DNA of 7,686 bases from a bacterium. GTDB taxonomy: Bacteria > CG2-30-53-67 > CG2-30-70-394. Under the pieces are notes generated by a model. The model had not been told where the DNA came from, did not search any database, and saw nothing but the letters and a program-made list of their open reading frames with translations. The DNA is taken from the NCBI GenBank assembly GCA_024278555.1, contig JAJRSX010000199.1, forward strand, positions 1-7,686, in the 5' to 3' direction. The stretch's first letter is position 1. Each line of letters begins with the position of its first letter. A program made the position numbers and the translations under genes. Shown here in pieces: positions 4,945-7,686 of the stretch.

Positions 4945-6207
4945 ATGTCGAATTCATCAGTATCTGTTGCACCGACCGGGTTTGCCCGCTTCGGGCTCAA
5001 CGACGCCCTCCTGCGCGGCATCCGTGCCGCCGGCTTCGAGAACCCGCGGCCGATCCAGGTCGAAACCATTCCCGCGTGCCTCGACGGACGCAACGTCCTC
5101 GGCCTCGCCCAGACCGGTACCGGCAAGACCGCGGCCTTCGCCCTGCCGTTGCTCCACCGCCTCCTCAAGGGGGGCGCGAAGGGGCCCCGCGCCCTGATCC
5201 TCGCCCCGACCCGGGAGCTCGCCACCCAGATCGCCGCGGAGATGCAGGCCCTGGCGCGGTTTACCCGCCTGAAGGTGGTCACCATCTACGGTGGGACCTC
5301 AATGCGCCGGCAGGCCGACGAGCTGCGTCGCAACCCGGCGGTCGTGGTCGGCTGTCCCGGGCGTGTCCTCGATCTGCTCCAGCAGCGGGTGCTCCGCCTC
5401 GGGGCGGTGGAGACCCTGGTGTTGGACGAGGCCGACCACATGTTCGACATGGGCTTCCTGCCGGACATCCGCAAGATCCTCAAGGGGCTGCCCACTAGCC
5501 GCCAGAACCTGCTCTTTTCGGCGACCATGCCGAAGGAGATCCGCCACCTGGCCAATGATCTGCTCACCGATCCCCATGTGGCGGAGCTGATCGACAGGGC
5601 GCCGGCGTCGACCATCGACCACGCCCTGGTGCTGGTGGCGGAGACCCGCAAGCGGGCGCTCTTGGAGCACGTGCTCACCGGTGGTGACTGCGACTCGGCG
5701 ATCGTCTTCACCCGCACCAAGTACCGTGCCAAGCGGCTCGCCGAGCAGCTCACCAGGGCCGGCCACCGTGCCGTGGGACTGCAGGGGAACATGTCCCAGG
5801 GGCAGCGTGACCGGGCGATGAGCGGCTTTCGGACGCGCCGCTACGACATCCTGGTGGCCACCGACATCGCGGCGCGTGGCATCGACGTGAGCAACGTCGC
5901 CTATGTGATCAACTTCGATGTGCCGAGCACCCCGGAGGCGTACACCCACCGCATCGGTCGCACCGGCCGCGCCGAGCGCGAGGGGGTCGCCTGTACCTTC
6001 GTCACCGGCAGGGACCACGGCTGGTTGCGCGCCACCGAGCGGATGATCGGTACGCCGATCCCGCGCCGGCAGGTGGAGGGGTTCGAGGCCGAGCCCGAGA
6101 AGCCGGAGGCGAGGAAGGCGTCGCGCGGCAAGGGGCGCGGTGGTCCCCAGCGGCAGAGCCGGCCCCAGTCGAACGGCCGTGGCCGTGGTCGGCGGCGCAG
6201 CGGGTAG
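4945..6207 (+). CDS. rhlE: DEAD-box ATP-dependent RNA helicase, RhlE type
   Basis: This 420-residue enzyme uses ATP to open short RNA duplexes; bacterial relatives act in ribosome assembly and RNA turnover. All core motifs are present in order: Q motif GFENPRPIQ (30-38), I AQTGTGKT (55-62), Ia PTREL (88-92), GG (116-117), Ib CPGR (137-140), II DEAD (161-164), III SAT (192-194), IV VFTRT (254-258), V ATDIAARGID (305-314) and VI HRIGRTGR (335-342). Motif Ib has Cys where Thr is usual. The tail from about 385 is basic and rich in Arg, Gly, Lys and Gln, typical of RhlE-type RNA-binding tails, and lacks the DbpA RNA-recognition domain. The start is ATG 4945, with GAGG 11 nt upstream, a rather wide spacing. 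It appears to be transcribed alone, and its stop is 13 nt from the end of a convergent minus-strand ORF. RhlE is favoured over SrmB or CsdA on length and tail. Confidence 0.93.
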   Translation: MSNSSVSVAPTGFARFGLNDALLRGIRAAGFENPRPIQVETIPACLDGRNVLGLAQTGTGKTAAFALPLLHRLLKGGAKGPRALILAPTRELATQIAAEMQALARFTRLKVVTIYGGTSMRRQADELRRNPAVVVGCPGRVLDLLQQRVLRLGAVETLVLDEADHMFDMGFLPDIRKILKGLPTSRQNLLFSATMPKEIRHLANDLLTDPHVAELIDRAPASTIDHALVLVAETRKRALLEHVLTGGDCDSAIVFTRTKYRAKRLAEQLTRAGHRAVGLQGNMSQGQRDRAMSGFRTRRYDILVATDIAARGIDVSNVAYVINFDVPSTPEAYTHRIGRTGRAEREGVACTFVTGRDHGWLRATERMIGTPIPRRQVEGFEAEPEKPEARKASRGKGRGGPQRQSRPQSNGRGRGRRRSG

Positions 6208-6220
6208 CTCGTCGCCACCT

Positions 6221-6436
6221 CTACCGCGGTGGCCGGAGTCGGAGTCCGCAGCCGAGCGATGGAGCTTCGGCCACCGGCGGTGGATGGCCGTTGAGCACCG
6301 CGTTGAGGGCGTCGCGCAGGTACCGGTGGCGGACTGCCGCCGGGTCGTGGGCGTTGTCGTCGATGGTGCCGTGGTTGGCGAGGTGGGCGGTGAAGGTGGT
6401 GATGGCGGTGAGAAGGAGCGAGGTGCAGCGGCTCAT
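6221..6436 (-). CDS. Small uncharacterised protein with possible signal peptide
   Basis: On the minus strand an ATG at 6436 opens 71 codons ending in TAG at 6221. A GGAG lies seven nt before the ATG, better than most starts in this window. The codons show the strong C-ending bias of the neighbouring genes over most of the length (runs such as ACC GCC ATC ACC ACC TTC ACC GCC CAC CTC GCC). This supports real coding even though the frame is GC-rich on the other strand too. The N terminus (MSRCTSLLLTAITTFTAHLA) has one early Arg and a hydrophobic stretch, and could be a signal peptide or short membrane helix. The middle is polar (DPAAVRHRYLRDALNAVLNG) and probably helical. I recognise no family. 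It converges on the helicase gene with a 13-nt gap. A chance frame is the alternative. Confidence 0.5.
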   Translation of the reverse strand: MSRCTSLLLTAITTFTAHLANHGTIDDNAHDPAAVRHRYLRDALNAVLNGHPPPVAEAPSLGCGLRLRPPR

Positions 6437-6849
6437 GGGTGGGCTCCGGCGGGGGAAGATGGAGGGTGTGGCTCCTGGCCGCCGGCGAGGGGTGTGCCGG
6501 TGGTTGCACCTTCGCTGTCCTCTATTAGAGCGCCTGCGCACAGGTGGGAGGAGGAGATCGGGTTCTTCCACGGGACGGGGCTTGCGACGGCCGTGTCCCG
6601 TCCGTCTTCCCCGCCGTGTCGTGGCGTGGGTCCCATGCCGGATCTCCGGTTCGAGTCGTTGACCTCCCCATGGGCCGCGTGTAGACTCCCGCGCTCTTTC
6701 GGTACGGAGGGGGTCGTGTCGGCCCGTCCCGCGATTGTTAACCTTTTGAAATTGTGAGGAAAGTTCGGTTGGCTCGGGTTGCTGAGGGGAGAGTCTCCTC
6801 GGTGGCTGGGTGGCCGGTAGACGGGGCGGCGGCGGTACGGAACGTCCGG
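6437..6849. other. Divergent intergenic region upstream of the small ORF and the tRNA operon
   Basis: No gene is credible on either strand across these 413 nt. The left part is the upstream region of the minus-strand small ORF and includes a short palindrome CTCTA-T-TAGAG at 6520-6530. The right part holds the promoter at 6659-6687 and a leader of about 155 nt before the first tRNA. That leader contains an AT-rich patch (about 6733-6765), which stands out in this GC-rich window. CGGTACGGA occurs twice in it, at 6700-6708 and 6833-6841. Confidence 0.6.
6659..6687 (+). promoter_or_regulatory. Predicted sigma-70 promoter of the tRNA-tuf operon
   Basis: TTGACC at 6659-6664 (5 of 6 to -35) and TAGACT at 6682-6687 (4 of 6 to -10) have the ideal 17-nt spacer. 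The bases after the -10 box, CCCGCGC, form a GC-rich discriminator. In Gammaproteobacteria that is the mark of stable-RNA promoters turned down by ppGpp and DksA. It points at the tRNA-Thr gene 162 nt downstream. Stringent control is inferred, not shown. Confidence 0.65.
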
Positions 6850-6925
6850 GCCGACGTAGCTCAGCCGGTAGAGCAGCTGATTTGTAATCAGCAGGTCGCA
6901 GGTTCAAACCCTGTCGTCGGCTCCA
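6850..6925 (+). tRNA. tRNA-Thr (anticodon TGT)
   Basis: A complete 76-nt cloverleaf with acceptor GCCGACG/CGTCGGC, discriminator T and encoded CCA (6923-6925). The anticodon stem GCTGA/TCAGC encloses TTTGTAA, giving TGT, which reads ACA and, by wobble, ACG. The T arm has GGTTCAAACCC. It is the first tRNA of the operon and corresponds in position to E. coli thrU. Confidence 0.97.
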
Positions 6926-6973
6926 TCCGGCTCCCGAATCCTTGAAATCTCTGAGCCATTAAATCGAATGTGT

Positions 6974-7009
6974 GCACCGCTCGTGCCGGCCGTGGTCGGC
7001 AGGCGGTGC
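6974..7009 (+). other. Long stem-loop between tRNA-Thr and tRNA-Tyr
   Basis: The outer arms GCACCGC (6974-6980) and GCGGTGC (7003-7009) pair perfectly. The inner arms TGCCG (6984-6988) and CGGCA (6997-7001) add five more pairs across an asymmetric bulge, with an 8-nt loop. Together they nearly fill the 3' half of the 92-nt spacer and end eight nt before the tRNA-Tyr 5' end. Without a T run this is not a standard terminator. A processing signal or Rho-related structure is possible. Confidence 0.55.
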
Positions 7010-7017
7010 CCTCTCTA

Positions 7018-7102
7018 GGGGAGGTTCCCGAGCGGTCAAAGGGAACAGACTGTAAATCTGTCGGCTCCGCCTTCGGAGGTTCGAATCCTCCCCTCCCCAC
7101 CA
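7018..7102 (+). tRNA. tRNA-Tyr (anticodon GTA)
   Basis: A complete 85-nt class II tRNA with acceptor GGGGAGG/CCTCCCC, discriminator A and encoded CCA (7100-7102). The anticodon stem ACAGA/TCTGT encloses CTGTAAA, giving GTA (codons TAT and TAC). A long variable arm containing GGCTCCGCCTTCGGA is expected for bacterial tRNA-Tyr. The T arm is GGAGG-TTCGAAT-CCTCC. It corresponds in position to E. coli tyrU. Confidence 0.97.
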
Positions 7103-7198
7103 TCTTTGTGTTGTCGGCCGTGTCCATCGGTCCAGGTTACCTACTCAATTTAGGAGTTTGATACTGCGGCGGTGTTACCGGAGGCAGCGCGGGCCAGG

Positions 7199-7273
7199 GC
7201 GGGAGTAGCTCAGCGGTAGAGCTCTAGCCTTCCAAGCTAGTGGTCGCGGGTTCAAGCCCCGTCTCCCGCTCCA
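7199..7273 (+). tRNA. tRNA-Gly (anticodon TCC)
   Basis: A complete 75-nt cloverleaf with acceptor GCGGGAG/CTCCCGC, discriminator T and encoded CCA (7271-7273). The anticodon stem CTAGC/GCTAG encloses CTTCCAA, giving TCC (codons GGA and GGG). The T arm has GGTTCAAGCCC. A 96-nt spacer without obvious features separates it from tRNA-Tyr. It corresponds in position to E. coli glyT. Confidence 0.97.
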
Positions 7274-7301
7274 CCACACACGACCCATTTTGGAGAACGA
7301 T

Positions 7302-7378
7302 GCCCGCGTAGCTCAGCAGGTAGAGCGCTTCCTTGGTAAGGAAGAGGTTCACCGGTTCAAGTCCGGTCGCGGGCTCCA
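7302..7378 (+). tRNA. tRNA-Thr (anticodon GGT)
   Basis: A complete 77-nt cloverleaf with acceptor GCCCGCG/CGCGGGC, discriminator T and encoded CCA (7376-7378). The anticodon stem CTTCC/GGAAG encloses TTGGTAA, giving GGT (codons ACC and ACT). It is the last tRNA before tuf, 47 nt from the tuf ATG, and matches the place of E. coli thrT. Its body differs clearly from the other two Thr tRNAs in the window. Confidence 0.97.
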
Positions 7379-7425
7379 TTATACGCACCACCACATCCGT
7401 CCAACCTGTTGAGGGGGATTGAGCC

Positions 7426-7686
7426 ATGGCCAAAGAAAAGTACGAGCGGACGAAGCCGCATGTGAACGTGGGGACGATCGGTCACGTGGACCACGGGAAG
7501 ACGACGCTGACGGCAGCCATCACCAAGGTGCTGGCGCGTGCAGGCGGTGCGAACTTCCGGGACTACGAGTCGATCGACTCGGCCCCGGAGGAGAAGGCTC
7601 GTGGCATCACGATCAACACGGCGCATGTGGAGTACCAGACGGAGAAGCGACACTACGCGCATGTGGACTGCCCGGGTCACGCGGAC
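7426..7686 (+). CDS. tuf: Elongation factor Tu, N-terminal part (runs off the window)
   Basis: EF-Tu carries aminoacyl-tRNA to the ribosome as a GTP complex in the cytosol. The 87 residues present are the first part of its GTPase domain. The G1/P-loop is GHVDHGKT (19-26), the switch I/G2 element is RGITI (59-63) with Thr62, and the start of G3 is DCPGH (81-85) with the catalytic His85. The ATG is preceded at seven nt by the strong Shine-Dalgarno GAGGGGGA (7411-7418). The gene is preceded by four tRNA genes in the thrU-tyrU-glyT-thrT-tufB order and is expected to share their transcript. Codon use differs from the neighbours: 8 of the 9 threonines are ACG and all six valines are GTG. About 310 further codons lie beyond the right edge. 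Confidence 0.98.
   Translation, partial: MAKEKYERTKPHVNVGTIGHVDHGKTTLTAAITKVLARAGGANFRDYESIDSAPEEKARGITINTAHVEYQTEKRHYAHVDCPGHAD

Noticed and set aside
6648-6657. GGTTCGAGTC, resembling a tRNA T loop
   Set aside because: No T stem, acceptor stem or anticodon arm surrounds it; it only happens to precede the -35 box.
6756-6764. GAGGAAAGT, recalling the conserved start of RNase P RNA
   Set aside because: The next bases do not follow the RNase P consensus, and no matching conserved core or 3' part is found before the tRNA gene at 6850.
6437-6907. Extension of the small minus-strand ORF upstream to 6907
   Set aside because: The extension runs through the tRNA-Thr gene and the operon promoter. 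Only the ATG at 6436 has a ribosome binding site.

Overview
This is a very GC-rich bacterial window with strongly C/G-ending codons. It holds mostly housekeeping genes and carries no phage, CRISPR array or intact insertion sequence. The right end has the tRNA order Thr(TGT)-Tyr(GTA)-Gly(TCC)-Thr(GGT)-tuf, the same as the thrU-tyrU-glyT-thrT-tufB operon of Gammaproteobacteria. A RodZ-type gene follows a TPR gene, recalling the pilF-rodZ neighbourhood of that class. The best guess is a high-GC member of the Pseudomonadota. The exact class is not settled, because a YlbF-family gene is unusual there and the EF-Tu fragment is not diagnostic.

Left part (1-1792): the 3' end of a TPR protein gene, a RodZ-like membrane protein gene, an 86-nt pair of inverted REP-type repeats (a BIME-like element), and a small YlbF/YmcA-family gene. 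All are on the + strand.

Translation cluster (1764-4096): a promoter whose -10 box overlaps the YlbF-family stop codon, tRNA-Thr(CGT), cysS (cysteinyl-tRNA synthetase) and rlmB-like (23S rRNA 2'-O-methyltransferase). The genes are closely packed and no intrinsic terminator lies between them, so they probably form one transcription unit.

Decayed interval (4097-4944): a short frame that starts like a Phd/YefM antitoxin, with a good ribosome binding site, then loses its frame. About 500 nt of hairpin-rich DNA without a credible gene follows.

Right part (4945-7686): a RhlE-type DEAD-box RNA helicase; a small convergent minus-strand ORF (71 aa) with a possible signal peptide; a consensus-like stable-RNA promoter with a GC-rich discriminator; four tRNA genes; and the first 87 codons of tuf (EF-Tu).

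The common theme is translation and RNA metabolism: tRNAs, a tRNA synthetase, an rRNA methylase, an RNA helicase, EF-Tu, and a relative of an RNase Y co-factor. I do not see a clearly new biological system. The items most worth a second look are the BIME-like element, the small minus-strand gene, the YlbF-family gene, the structured interval upstream of the helicase, and the ACG-heavy threonine codon use at the start of tuf.
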